Source of the DNA: Brachypodius melanocephalos
Lineage: Eukaryota > Chordata > Aves > Passeriformes > Pycnonotidae
Direction: 5' to 3'
DNA: 64,000 nt
Assembly: GCA_013398615.1 (NCBI GenBank)
Contig: VZSR01003806.1
Coordinates: 1,481,884 to 1,545,883, forward strand
In this document: positions 1-12,397 of the stretch, piece by piece
Position numbering within the stretch: position 1 is the first letter of the stretch
Layout of the letters: each line of letters opens with the position of its first letter
Program-made: the position numbers and the translations under genes
Notes under the pieces: generated by a model
Databases searched by the model: none
What the model was told of the DNA's origin: nothing
What the model saw: the letters and a program-made list of their open reading frames with translations, nothing else

Positions 1-146
1 AATTGTGCCTTGAGTCTTAAGTACAGTTCTTTTATTAATTTCCATTCATGGCAGAATTGGACAGTTCACATCACAGATCTTTTATTATTCCTTTAGTCAT
101 TTAAGAAGGTCCTTCCCTCAGAAGGGGAAGTGGAGAGGAAGACATG

Positions 147-380
147 AGCTTTTCTCCCTGGTATTCAGGGATAAGGCTTGTGGTAATGGTTCAAAGCTGT
201 GCCAGGGACATAAGGAAGCATTTCTTTTCCAAAAGGGCTGTCAAACAGTGGAACAAGATTCCTAGAGTGGTCCTAGAGTATGCCCCAAGCCTGTCAATGT
301 TTCAGAGGGTTTGAAAAATGCCTTTAATAATAGAATTTAAATTTAGGTCATCCCTGAAGTGGTCAGATATTCTATTCTAT
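147..380 (+). repeat. CR1 LINE 3' end
   Basis: The text runs through the typical CR1 3' region: a GTGCCAGGGA-like segment, AGGAAGCATTTCTTT, a run resembling CAAACACTGGAACAGG, then CAAGCCTGTCAATGTTTCAGAGG and a degenerate CCTTTAATAA stretch. It leads straight into an ATTCT-type tail, as expected of the CR1 subfamilies that end in (ATTCT)n. The copy is 5' truncated and diverged. No open frame survives. Confidence 0.75.
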
Positions 381-450
381 TCTACCTTTATTATTCTATT
401 CTATTCTACCTTTATTATTCTATTCTATTCTACCTTTATTATTCTATACT
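367..450 (+). repeat. 24-bp minisatellite at CR1 tail
   Basis: Three copies of a 24-bp unit, each built from TATTCTATTCTATTCTACC followed by TTTAT. The TACC landmarks fall at 384, 407 and 431, about 24 bp apart. Decayed TACTATCC/TACTCTACC copies follow to about 470. It appears to be an expansion of the CR1 ATTCT tail. Confidence 0.85.
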
Positions 451-2270
451 ATCCTACTCTACCCTGTCCCACTCCTGGCCTGGCCTAGCCTACGCCTCAT
501 AATGAAGTCCCTGTTACATGTATTGCTATAAGTTCTTGTCTTAGGGCAAAAAGGTCACCAATGTGTTATTAAGCATAGAAGATGTCAAAGAACATTTGTT
601 CCACTTTAAATTTTGTCTTGCTAAAATTACATTTCTTGTTTTCATTTCAGGTTTTAAAGACTTAATACCATTTCTTGGTCAAATATGAAAAAGTGGTTTT
701 AGCCTTCAGGGATATTTTGTGATTTGCTTTTGTTCTAAAGTGCTAGGACACAGTTTTATTATGTTTTCTCAAGCTCTTTGATACAATGGTATTATTGTTG
801 CTCAAGACAGATAAGTTTTTTGAGGAATAAAACTGAACATGATTTATCAAAATGCTTCCCTCAGCCTCCAAAACTGCACTGCAAAATCTCATTCTTCATC
901 ATTTTGCGGTAAAATTATATAATGCCAGTATCAGAATTTATGCGAAATATATATTAAAAAATGCATGCAATGCTTATACACTGTTATAGAAACAAAAGAA
1001 GAAATTGCAAGAACATCAGTACACTGGGTTTTTAATTAGCTTAAAAAGAAAAAGGAAATACATAACTCCTTCTTGGTTTGCCCTTATCCTTGACATGCAA
1101 GTCAAATTTAAATCGTTCTTGTATCTTAGAAGCTACTTCATTTGGTCGCTGGCCCAGCTTGTCTGAAGTATGGTTTACATTGTATTTAATCTTCTAGACA
1201 ATATATCTTCATGTTTCCATGTCAGTAAGAATTACAAGAAGAAAGTAACTGAGCACACGCCTTTGGCAGAAAACTACTATTTAAAACTGGTCCAAAAGTC
1301 TTGAAATCCATCTTTAAGGATATTCTTCCTTTTCCCCCCTACTATTTTATTGATAGCACAGTTTGCTATTGAGTATTTTTCTTTTCTGGAGTAAATTGTT
1401 TATACATTTTACACTGATTTAAAAGTAAGTCATATAATACTGTAGAGGGAAAATTTCGCATATCCTTAACCACTATTCTCTTTACATTTTTATGGCATTT
1501 TTACATAATCTCCTCATTGAATATTCATTACAGATGATGTCTTAGCAAACTGACAGAAACCGTTCTGTTTACCCATCTAAAATTTGAATTAGAGCCAAAT
1601 CATGTCTTTTGCCCAAATGTGTTCTTACAGGACACTATGACCTGCATATTTGAGCAGATTGGTATTTGGTTTTGGTACTAATGACCAGAGATCATCTTCA
1701 CTGATTCTTGTGTGTTTTTTATCAGATCAAGAAGAATGCAGGTCAAGAACAGCTCTACTCTAGTGCTTACAAATGCAAAGACATAAAATCAAGGTAGACT
1801 ATAAAGGAATCAGGCCTGTAATCATTAAAGTCAGTCATATTTACCACTTCCTCTTAATACATATAAACCTTACAGCACAGGATGAAAATAAATACATTCA
1901 TTATCACTGAGATGCAAGGAACATTTTCAACATAAGTATGGGATTTGAGAAAGTACATTCAGGTGTGGGAGATTAGATTTTAAAGCCAAAGGAGGTAGGC
2001 TTTTTTTACCAAAAATATTAAACATGTAATTAGGTTTTGTGTTGTGCTTTTTATTTTTGGATATTTAACCCATGAGAAGCATTGCTGAACAAGGTTCAAA
2101 ATGTGTGTGCTGTCATCACTATCATTATTTTTATGGCTTTTGGAAGAAAGAGTTTTGTTTTCTCACCATGATCACTAACAGAATATTAATATTTACTATA
2201 GATGAATGCAAATATCTTCATAAGTAATTTTATGAGAAGTAATTTTAATGTTTCAGTTCTTCTATATATT

Positions 2271-2703
2271 TGTGCTGGGTTGATCTTGTCTGGCTGCCAG
2301 GTGCCTACGGAGCTGCTTTCTTGCTGCTCCTCCTCATCAGGACAGGGGGAGAAAGTAAGATGAAAAAGCTCATGGGTCAAGGTAAGGACAGGGAGATTGT
2401 TCACCAATTAGGCAAAATAGATTCAACTTTGGGAATATTCATTTACTGACTATTAGAGATAGAATACGATGGTGAGAAACAACAATGAAAGCTTTTTTGC
2501 AAGTCAAACTCTTCTGCATCTTTCCTGACTGCATGGTGAAAGGATATGGGGAATATGGGCTGCAGTCCATTCATTAACAACTCCTCTCTGCCACTCCTTC
2601 TTCACACTTGTACCCTGCCCTATTGCAGTGTCCCTCTTTTGTGATAGCAGTCATTCATAAACTGCTTGAATGTGGGTCATTCCCACAGGCTGAAGTTCAT
2701 GGC
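2271..2703 (-). mobile_element. Solo LTR fragment, avian ERV, family A (3' end retained)
   Basis: The segment starts TGTGCTGGGTTGATC and continues with GGCTGCCAGGTGCC, a GACAGGGGGAGAAA motif and TCACCAATTAGGCAAAA. Further in, it has the repeated GTGGGTCATTCCCACAGGCTG-type phrase (2680-2700). This matches a common songbird LTR read backwards, so the LTR lies on the - strand and its terminal CA is at 2271. The part around 2440-2580 is badly diverged and the copy stops near 2703. The same family recurs at 52148-53031, where the opposite end is kept. No coding sequence belongs to it. Confidence 0.6.
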
Positions 2704-5700
2704 TACTTTCCTTTTTATTTTTTCATGTAAAAATGGATTTTTAAATTGCAAAGCTTGTTGTCACATGCTAATGTTCTTATTACTTCCTAGACTGCAGGTT
2801 GAATTGAATTTCAGTGTATGAAAACAATAATAATAATACAGGGAACTATTCAGAAAAAAAATTGGTTTTTATTTCAAAAGTACACTTGGGCCAACAAATC
2901 ATGTACTTGTGTATTTTAAACATAGAGTAGAAAGAAAAGCTTGGAGGAAAATGTGACTTTCATAGTCAGTTTAAGTTAATCTGTTAATATGGATGCCAAA
3001 ATTTCATATTCATAACTGCTTGTTATTCATAGTGTTAACTCAGGGAAAAGTTATTTGCATTTTTTTATTTAGAATAAAGTTAACTTCAATGTATTTAAAC
3101 TTTGTGGTGTATAACATTATCTTAAAACCCTCCAGATTTATGTAAAACCTTGGTGTCCTGACAGTTCAATGTCCAGGTAATAGTACTAAGATTTTATTAC
3201 AGGGACATTCATTCATTCATAGTTTTCTCATGTATAGAAATGTTATCTATGTATAAATGTATATATAAGCAGTTTATATGTTGTAGCATTATAATTAAGA
3301 GTTTTTCTGTATGGAGCATGTAATTTTCTTATTACATCAAACACTTCAGTACACCAAAGATAGAGTCTGTTTGTCCATCCTCAAGTATCTGTTACTGTAT
3401 GAGATGCTCAGGTGTTCAAGATGTTACAAGCAAGGCTAATGTGCCTGATACAGGAAAATCCATATCCCTCTAGAGAGGCAGTTAAAGATGCAAAGACATC
3501 TTATATGACAGAAAATATCTGAATGTGAACATCTGAATTTAGTCCAAAGAGAGAAACACTATGTGCTGACACATTGCTTAGTTTTCCTCTTTAAATTCAT
3601 TTCCATAAATGCAACCTTCCATTAGCACAGTAACATGCCTGCGTTTTTAGAGTTTCTAACTTGGCTCAGTATGGCTCAGACCTTTCCTGTCTCTATTTTA
3701 AATACCATTGAACAGTAGTTGTATACATTTCTAGGAATTAAATTAAATGTCAGATTGCATTTTTATGAGGCGTTTCCTTCTATAAATATTTTGGCATCTT
3801 CTTGTACCTCTGGAGGCTTTCCAGTATTCACTTCAATTGCCTTTTTGCACCATACAGTGCAATGGCAAGACCTGTCACCCTTCTAAATGAAATAGTTTGT
3901 GCTTTTGGAACTATTATGCCATAATAATAAGAAACAAACAAGCTCAAGTACTCTACTTCTCAAAGAAAACAGGTGTTTATGGACCTTTCTGCTGCTGTTG
4001 ACAGATGGTTAGTGCTGCAGGAAATTATCTTTAAAATAAGTTTCATAGTGTTAGAATGCATGAAATAAAGGATTTACCCAACATGTTCAACCAAAAATAA
4101 TATTTGACTTAGAACTACTTATTTTGTAAGGATTTCCCATAGTTAATTTTTTTGTTTAAGGTCATGAATAAAAATCTGCTTTGTTATTTTATTATTTTTA
4201 TCTCCTGGACATTCCACTGACCCACATGTCATTACAAATATTTGAATTTCCTCAGTGAATATTGAACAATAATATTTGAGTTGCGACACATGGAATTCAT
4301 TAGGGAGTTTTTTCAAATTTTCTGAAATTTGAATATTTGAATATTTGCTTCATGTTTCACATAAAGTTTAAGTAATAAGAATTAAAGTGTCAGAAAACTC
4401 TTGAGGAATTATGCTGTTACATAAGTAACTTTCAAGAACTTGGAATTAATTTCTTTAAGGACTACACAGTAATAGTAGAGCTGAGATTTAACACTTTGGA
4501 TTCCCACATAGGGCTCTGTCTAGAAAATAATTTGTGTATAGATGAATATGCACCCTTGATATTTAAACACTTCTTCATGTAGATCTCTATTTCATGTGCT
4601 CTATCAGGCTTCATATGCACTTTGAATTAGTTAATAAAATTAACCTACTCTTCAAAGACTTTAGGAAGAAAGAAAACAGTCAAGTGGGGTAAACTAAGTG
4701 TGTTTCTCCTGCTTAAATTTCTGAGAAAAAAAATGATGAGCTCATTTAATAACTGATATTTTCAGCCTTTATTAGGTCAGAATTCTTATCAGGTAATTGA
4801 TGTGTTCTTAGTTTATGTGTAATTTGTTTTTAACAAATGCTATCTGGAGCTTTTAGTTTTCAAATTTAATGGACAGTATTTTCAGACCTGGTTTTGAAAA
4901 ACAAATCTAAAAGTGTTTCTTTAAAATGTTTTGAAAAAGATTTCCAATGCTACAATTAGCACAAACAGAATTACTTTTCATGAATGACAAGTAAATAGAT
5001 GCATGCTTTTTTGACTTCTTTTCCATTGTTAAGTTAAAAAAAAATGGCATGGTGTTTCTTTAAAGCTTGTATTTCCATATTTGTTTCCTACTGACAGTTG
5101 GAGCAGCAGCAGGAGCAAAAATGAAAGCCATATATTTGGCATTTTCCTTTGGCAGGAAATGGGAAATAGATCATCCTACTATATCAGAGAGTCGTCTAAA
5201 ATTGTCCAAAAGTGATAAATTCCAAACTTTTAGTGTGAACATATGAATAATTATTTCATCTTGTGATTCTGCTTTTTATTGTTCTATCTTTCAAACCTAA
5301 ATCAAATTGATTGACAATTCATTAAAAATATGGCTCATGTAAATGTGAAGCATTCATTGGACTTAAATTTTAATGCTGTATACTATTCTGTGTATTTAGA
5401 AATGGCAACATGTTTGTATACATATCAAACAAACTGAAAAGAGAAGAAGGAAAATGTTTCAGTGGTTAAGATTGCAAAGTGAAATTCAACACAATGTTTA
5501 GGCACTATAGCTGAAGATTAAAATCTAACTTGGCAACAAGCTGCTTCTCTGACGGAGTAACAGATTGTGGCAGCTCTGTTAACTCTGAAGTCATCATTAT
5601 GTGGCATTTTTTTATGTCTCTCTCTACAGAAGAAACAAAACTGCGCTTAAAAATGTGCTCATTCCCTTACTGTGGATGTATTTAAATTCCTTAAGCAAAT

Positions 5701-7262
5701 TATTAGTTATAGATCTGTTTTACATAATCAACAGCTACCACTAAAAATGGCACTTCATAGTATCAAGAATTTAATTATTCTCAATTATGCAATTGATTCT
5801 CTATTTTTTATAGGTTTAGCTTCCAGCCATTGTATGTCAATCCTTTTTATCTGTATATCAGAAAGTTCTTCCTTATTGGAGTAGTCTAAGTGTCAAATCA
5901 CTTTGTAACTTTGACTACATAAACAAAATTAACTCATTTTTCTTAAGATTGTTCTTACTGTTTTCTTCAAAAGAGCTGAAATTATTTGGCCTTAATTAAC
6001 TTGTTGAGGAAGGGCCATGTTGGATATGGCATGCACATTCAAAGTTATCTATATTATCAATGGCAATCCAAAGAAAGAAAATGTGGGGAAAAAGACAATC
6101 TGTGTTTACTTACCCGAGAAATGTTCCAGGCATGGGGCAGTCACCTGATAATAGTCATTACAAAACAAACTGTTGGATTTTTTTAAAAAATATATTTTTC
6201 CCTCCCTTTTTTTAAAACAGCATAAGCAGTTCTGATTTTACATTATTACTATTATATGATATATTATTATTGTTATTTCCTTCCTATCTTTGTTTAATTT
6301 CTACCAGGTATGGTTATTAGGTTAATTTTCAAGTCATTAGTGGAGGCTAAAAGGACAAAAAATTCTTGAGAATGAGGAATGTAAATTATCATGCCAATAT
6401 TGAAAAATAAGCAAATTTATTTTTATAATGGCTTTTAAAGTAACTGCAATTGTTGGATAATGGTAGTACCAAAAGCCTTCAACATTTCTTTAAAATAATG
6501 AACAGAATAATCTAAGTCTTTTCAATAAGTTTGTAGTCATTCAACAAAAACTAGAGGTATTAAAATTTTACAGGACAGGCCCTTGTATTGGCTTCATTTT
6601 TTTTTTGTCTGGTTGGAGCCTATTTCAACCTGGTTGTTACAAGTTTTTCATTTTGCATCTTGTTGACTGCAGCTGTGCCTATGCCAAATTATGAATAATA
6701 TGGCTGGGATAAATGGTTCATGTTTTTAAAGGGCTTTGAGGGAAAATAAATAACTCGATTTTCAAAGGAATATGAAAAAAAAGTTATGCCATCTTTCCCA
6801 ATCAATCACCCATAAAATTCGTGCATTAGAATTACCTGGTTTTATTACTGTTTGTAGTCAATTTTTTATGTTTCTGCTTCCTCTGGATTTTGGCCACAAT
6901 TACATTGTCTCTTAAAACATCAAGAGATATCATTGTAGGAGGGGTGGGGTAGGGAAAAAGGGGAGTTTTGAGAATTTTAAGGAATATTGGATTCTTCTGT
7001 GTCTTCTCCAATATTAGCAACATCTTTTGACATTGCTTCTATGTTATATTTTTCTTTAAGTGAAGTAGGTGCTCCAAACCTTGGTTTAAAAATCTACTTT
7101 AAGGATCTGGCTCCATTCTTCTAAATTTTTTTTAAATATTTAGGAATCTGAAAGACTATAGTAGTACTTCCCTGTTTGTGTCTATAGAAATACTTTCTTT
7201 TGCTTTCAAATCCCTTTAAGCATGACATGTTCATGAAAGAAATGACAGAATAAAAAAAAATG

Positions 7263-7297
7263 AATATTTATGTTACTTTCAATGTAACATAAATATT
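7263..7297. repeat. Perfect 14-bp inverted repeat
   Basis: AATATTTATGTTAC at 7263-7276 is followed by a 7-base loop and the exact reverse complement GTAACATAAATATT at 7284-7297. The stem would be AT-rich. I see no target-site duplication or longer element around it. Confidence 0.9.
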
Positions 7298-7597
7298 AGC
7301 AGCAAGGAGAAGATACAAAGTAGGGAAATACTGTTAAATTTGAAGGAAAATACTGTTATATTAAATACTGTTACATTTGTCAATGAAATGGAATAATCCA
7401 TGACAGTTGAAAATAGTTTCCCTAAAAAGATTTTATAATTAACACATTTTCTTTTTATTAATTAAAAATTTCTAATCATGGATACTCAGAACTGTTTTAT
7501 TTTCTGATTTTTAACATACAGTACCATCGTTTTACTCAGACAACAAATTGTCTCACTGTATTTTCTCATCTTTAAGAGAACTGCTTCAACCAGGTCT

Positions 7598-7808
7598 TGT
7601 TTTTCTTTTTTTTTTTGTTGTGGGTTGGTTTGTTTATTTGTTTCGGGAGGAGTGGTTGTTTTATTTTGTTTTGTTGGTTTGGGTTTGTTTTTTTGTAGTT
7701 TTTGGGAGGATTTTTTTGTTTGTTTTTCTTGATTTGCTTATTTGTTATATTTTTTGTTTGTTTGTTTTTTGGTTTTTGGTTTTTTGGTTTGATTTTTTTG
7801 GGGAGGGA
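7598..7808. repeat. T/G-rich low-complexity tract
   Basis: About 210 bases made almost wholly of T and G on the + strand (TTTGTTTG, GGTTTT and TTGGTTT runs). Read on the other strand it is A/C-rich, like the tracts near 25940 and 36504. The open frame across it is an artefact of the missing A and C. Confidence 0.85.
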
Positions 7809-8959
7809 TAAGATACACTTCTACTAGTACATTTCTGCTGTGTTGAAGTTGTTGGCTTGATCTGCTTGCAAATATAACAGGTATCTTATGGGGAGTTTTC
7901 ATTTCTTCTTGCATCTTAAAACAAAATTCACTGCTCTTACTTTTTGCTTTCTATTTCCTCTACCTAACACATACATTTATAACATACATCTGTAATGGTA
8001 AAATAGATCTGCTTAGTAGTGAAAAGAACATGCACACCTATATGTTTTGAAGATGTAGCATTGCCATGTGCATTGCTTCCTCCAGGCAGAAGGTCCATAC
8101 AGGCATTTCCTACAACTCTGGTGCTGCCTTTATCCATTGCTTGCAACAGCAATTATGCCAACAGAAATATAAAGTGTGGGAGTATCTAGGATAAATTAAA
8201 AACAAATGAAAACTAATTATGAAAATTCACTTGCAGAACTCTCATATAGATACCTCCTTAGGTGTCTCATATTTTAAAAATTTTTTCTTGTTTTCTGTTT
8301 TCACAGTCTATTTATCTAGTAAGATATAATCTTTCTGAATTGCTTATAAGGGAATTTTGTCTCATACCTTTCAGAAAGCAAATAGGATCATTCTTCTGCA
8401 AGAAGAATGTAACTGATCATCCAGAAATAAATATAGTATGTTTGGAAACAATTTTCATGTTTCCAGTTTTTTTAAATGAAAATTAATTATTTTCTTCATT
8501 TAATCTGTTCGTATTAAGCATATGTAAATTTTGCTGGTCAAATTAGTATTACTGGAATTTTAATTGCAAAACAAAATTGAATCTGGATAAGCACCTCAGA
8601 GCTGCTTTTTTCCTCCATTGGTATATAAATCAATATTGTAATATTATTCAATCCTCATATACATTTCCTATGCTGTACTCATATCTATATGAAACTGTCT
8701 TACATTTTTCAATCTGCTATCTAACAAATCTTTTAAATGCTTCTGACAATTCAATGCTTTGTCTACAGACAAATTTTAACTAAATAGGTATGGGTAAATA
8801 TTAGTCTCCCATAGTCATCAAAATTCCCATATATTCATTAGAAACAATGATTCTAAATGGCAGTTTGCTCCATCTTGAGACAGGTAATATGACTTGTGTC
8901 AATCTCGCTTTTAAGTGCTTGGTAAAATTTTTGAGAAGATTATTCTGGGAATTGTTGAA

Positions 8960-10208
8960 AAATAGCTGAAGGACAACACAGTCAATGGTCACAGTGAGCA
9001 GTTCATGAGGGGAAAGTTATGCTTGACATATTTAATTTCCTTTTATGATAGAGTAGTCCACCTGAATGATCAAGGGAAGCCACTTGATGTGATCTTTTTC
9101 AATTTCAGTAATTTTTTTAATACTGTGCCTCACAGGATCCTTCTGGACAAAATGCCCAGCACACGGCTGAATAAACACATCATGTGATGGATGTGCAATT
9201 GGCTCATGGGTCAAACAAAAAATGTTATGGTGACTGGGGTGACACCAGATTGGTGACCTGTCACTAGGGACGTTCCAAAAGGTTACATGCTCTGCCAGTT
9301 CTCTCCCACATCTCCATAAATCACTGGGATGAAGGACTAGAAGGGATACCGAGAAAGTTTACAGATAGCACAAAACTGGGAGGAGCTATTGACTCTCTGA
9401 AAGGCAGGGACGCCCTGCAAAAAGACCTCAATAAATCAGAGTATTGGACAATCACCAACCATAAGAAGTTCAGCTTGCCATAGAAAGGTCAAGTGCTGGA
9501 TGCTACACCTGGGATGGAGCAATCCTGATTGTACATATAGAAGAGAAAATAGCATAAGAGCAGTGAATCAGAGCCATGGAAGTGGACCTGGGAGTCCTGG
9601 TCAATGACAAGCTGAACATGAGTCAGCAGTGCCCTGGCAGCCAGGAAGGACAGCCCTGTCTTGGGGGGCATCAGGGACAGCATCACCAGCTGGGCAAGGG
9701 AGGGGATTGTCCTGCTCTGCTCTAAGCTGGGGCAGCCTCAAATACTGGGGGCAGTTTTGGTCACTGCAGTGTAAAAAGGGCATTAAACTACTAGAGAGTG
9801 TCCAAAGCAGGACAATAAAAATGGTAAAGGCCTTGAGGGGAAGCTGTATGAGGAGCAGCTGAGGTCACTTGGTCTGTTCAGCCTGGAGGAGACTGAGGGG
9901 AAACTTCACTGCAGTTACAGCTTCTTGGGAGGGGAAGAGGAGGGGCAGGCACTGATCTCTGCTCTGTGGTAAACAGTGACAAGTTCCAAGGGAATGATCT
10001 GAAGTTGTGCCTGGGGAGGTTTAGGTTGGATATCAGGAAAAAGGTTCTTCACCCAGAGAGTGGTTGGGCACTGGAACAGGCTCCCCAGGGAAGTGGTCAC
10101 AGCATCAAGCCTCAGCCCCATGGTGTGACTCTCAGGGCTGTCTTGTGCAGGGCCAGGAACTGGACTCAATGATCCTTGTGGGTTCTTTCCAACTCAGGAA
10201 ATGTTATG
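8960..10208 (+). repeat. CR1 LINE, 3' 1.25 kb
   Basis: A long 5'-truncated CR1. It contains the reverse-transcriptase region read as pseudo-coding text (CACAGGATCCTTCTGGACAA near 9131, then ACAAAACTGGGAGGAG near 9370, the place of the conserved ADD box). The 3' part has CAGGCACTGATCTCTGCTCT near 9946, TTAGGTTGGATATCAGGAAA near 10021 and TGGACTCAATGATCCTTGTG near 10151. It ends near a degenerate TTCTATGA tail at 10208. Frames are broken throughout and stretches near 9300 and 9520 are deleted, so it is dead. Confidence 0.9.
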
Positions 10209-10959
10209 ACAGAAAAGTGCCATTTTCTGCCCACTGACTGTGAAAAAAGCAATTATTAGACTGGGTTCTTACTGTTAATGTGTTAAAATTTAGTTTTTAT
10301 AAGTCAGATTGAAGGAATTTAAGTTTTAGTCCTCTTAACTCTCAACCATTTGAAGGTCTTTCCAAATGATTTTATGTGTTAGCATAGAATAGCAATTATT
10401 ATGGAAATGAAGATAACAAGTTTTTGTTTAATAGTGTGTAGTATACCTTCACAATGTATCTCCCATAAAAGAATGCTTCTTGTCACATTTCCTATATGCT
10501 TAGCCAGAAGCTTAAGATGTTCGTTTATGGCTTATATCCAATTTTCTTTTTTTCCTAACTTATTTATTATTAAAGAGGTGAGCATTCATATTTGTTTTTA
10601 AATTGTTGTGTAAAAGGATTTGTGAGTCTAACCAAATGTATTATTTGGAGTCAAACCAAATGTATTATTTAAATAATACATTATCATATATTTTCATGTA
10701 ATATTCTATCAGTTTCCCTCCTCCATATGAAATAATAATTGCATTAAAAGTCTTGCAGTTACTTTTGTTGCCAGGAACAACTGTCTTTGTGTGCTTCTAC
10801 GTATTTTTTGCTTCATTCGAGCTTTATTATTCTTGATTTAATAATGAAATTTTGCATGTTAACCACTGATATAACCTAAGAATACTAGAAGGTACCTCAG
10901 GAGAAGATGGAAATGTATATTTTTCTATCTGCAGCATATTACCTGAAATTCTTGTTTCA

Positions 10960-11060
10960 AGGCATGAGGTGCAGCCAGCAGGGCTTTAGGAAAGGCGGGT
11001 CTCCCTTTAGGTGACCCTGCTAGTGGATGAGGGAAAGGCTGTGGATTTTGTATCCCTGCA
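10960..11060 (+). repeat. Old CR1 fragment (RT region)
   Basis: A short piece with CAGCAGGGCTTTAGGAAAGG, a GTGACC-like segment and AGTGGATGAGGGAAAGGCTG. The latter reads like the CR1 stretch before the YLDFSKAFD-type box. The flanks are not recognisable. Confidence 0.6.
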
Positions 11061-11965
11061 GGCTTTTCTTTGGGTTACAGACAAAAGTAACATAGTATAA
11101 TGTAAAGAGCACCTACTCTAGTGATGTAAGTTCCTCTCTACAGTTCATTGTACAAGGCTTTTCCTATTTCAACACAGATATGAGGTGGCCTGGCTTTCTT
11201 TTTCAATACTGAAAAAGTTTAAACAACTATCGTGGCTTTGATGCTTTTTCACAGGGCTAAAATTTGATCAAGATGAGTTCTGCATTGATGATTACATAGC
11301 AATAAATTTAAGTGATGGAATATGTAGTTTTTTCACGTGTTTCTTCCAAAAAAGCAGTAAACAAGGCTTGTGCTGAAAGTTCAGATATAACCCAAATGTT
11401 GCTTCTATCCACAAAACAGAAGAAAAATTAACTGCATTACATGCAATGGATGATGTTGTGTGATTGCTTACCTGGGAATATTTCCAAAAGTTGGTATAAA
11501 GATGAAATTAATAATTTTGTGGAAAATCACTGACCCTCTGCACTTTCATGTCAAGTTTGCAGAAACCCTTGTATCAAATTACAGAAAGGTACAATGTCCT
11601 AATATATGCGTACATATATATCAACTGCAACTACTCACCAATATGGATCTCTAAAATTGTTTGCCTTAGAATTGTTCTTCTATACCAAACTAAATCCTTT
11701 TTCATACTTGACTTTATCTTAAAAAATTACAGTTTCATAAATGACTTTTCAAAGATCTCTGAGAGATACATTCATAATTTTCTTGGCAATTCATGACTAG
11801 ACATTGTGTGGAATCACAGTTTAAGATTAGTAATTTATGCAAGTAAATTTGTGCTTTTGAATTTCTGTGAACCAGCCTCCTCCATATTTTTATGAATTGG
11901 TAATTCAGATGTTTTACCTTGTTGTTGTATAATTCAACAGATAAGAATGTTTTCATATACTTCCA

Positions 11966-11998
11966 ATACTAGCTATACGATTTTTATATAGCTAGTAT
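11966..11998. repeat. Perfect 12-bp inverted repeat
   Basis: ATACTAGCTATA at 11966-11977 and its reverse complement TATAGCTAGTAT at 11987-11998 flank a 9-base loop. It lies about 300 bases upstream of the exon at 12294. Confidence 0.9.
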
Positions 11999-12293
11999 AA
12001 TTAAAAAAAATATTCTTTACTTCTATAATGAACAAAAATCACCAGTGAGTGGTGACTGGCATCTTTGTATTTTAGTATGTGACACTTCTTAAGCTTTATG
12101 GCAGTGACTTGCTCCTAAGCATTAGAAAACAAAGAAATTTCTGCACTTGTGCTCTTTCTAGATATCTTTCAAAAATAACCAAAATAATTATTGCCTCATT
12201 ATTTGATTTATAGTAGGCGAATAATTCAAGAATGGAACAGGTTAGATAACATGCGGGAATGTTTTGAAGTAACTGAGTTATTTATTTTAATAG

Positions 12294-12397
12294 GTCATAA
12301 AACTTGCTTTTGAAGAGTTTGAATTGGAAAGAGGCTATGATACTCTTACTGTTGGAGATGCTGGGAAAGTTGGTGATACCAGAACAGTGTTATATGT
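12294..12397 (+). CDS. CSMD3: CSMD3 exon: middle of a CUB domain (CUB3 by inference)
   Basis: A 104-base exon that starts on a codon boundary (phase 0) after TAG and ends two bases into a codon before GTAAGT. It encodes 34 residues beginning VIKLAFEEF and containing ERGYDTLTVGD. The E..YD.L...D pattern is the signature of calcium-binding CUB domains, where the Glu and Asp help hold the ion. The first part of this CUB is encoded upstream of the window, and the last third by the exon at 17013. The residues AGKVGDTRTVLY favour CSMD3 over CSMD1. Taken alone, the exon covers too little of the domain to number it with certainty. Confidence 0.9.

Larger units (their letters stand above)
1..12293 (+). 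other. CSMD3: Intron upstream of first visible exon (3' part)
   Basis: AT-rich intronic sequence. It holds a CR1 3' end with a minisatellite tail, an LTR fragment, a T/G-rich low-complexity stretch, a 1.25-kb CR1, a CR1 shred and two perfect inverted repeats. I saw no CUB first half (CGG...SPxxP...CxW pattern) that would be the preceding exon, so that exon must lie upstream of the window. The acceptor at its end is TAG just before 12294. Confidence 0.8.

Noticed and set aside
7548..7811. 87-codon Phe/Val/Leu-rich frame
   Set aside because: Caused by a T/G-only tract that cannot form stops easily. Composition alone explains the hydrophobic run.
9601..9862. Several short frames around 9.6-9.9 kb
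   Set aside because: Inside the CR1 at 8960-10208.
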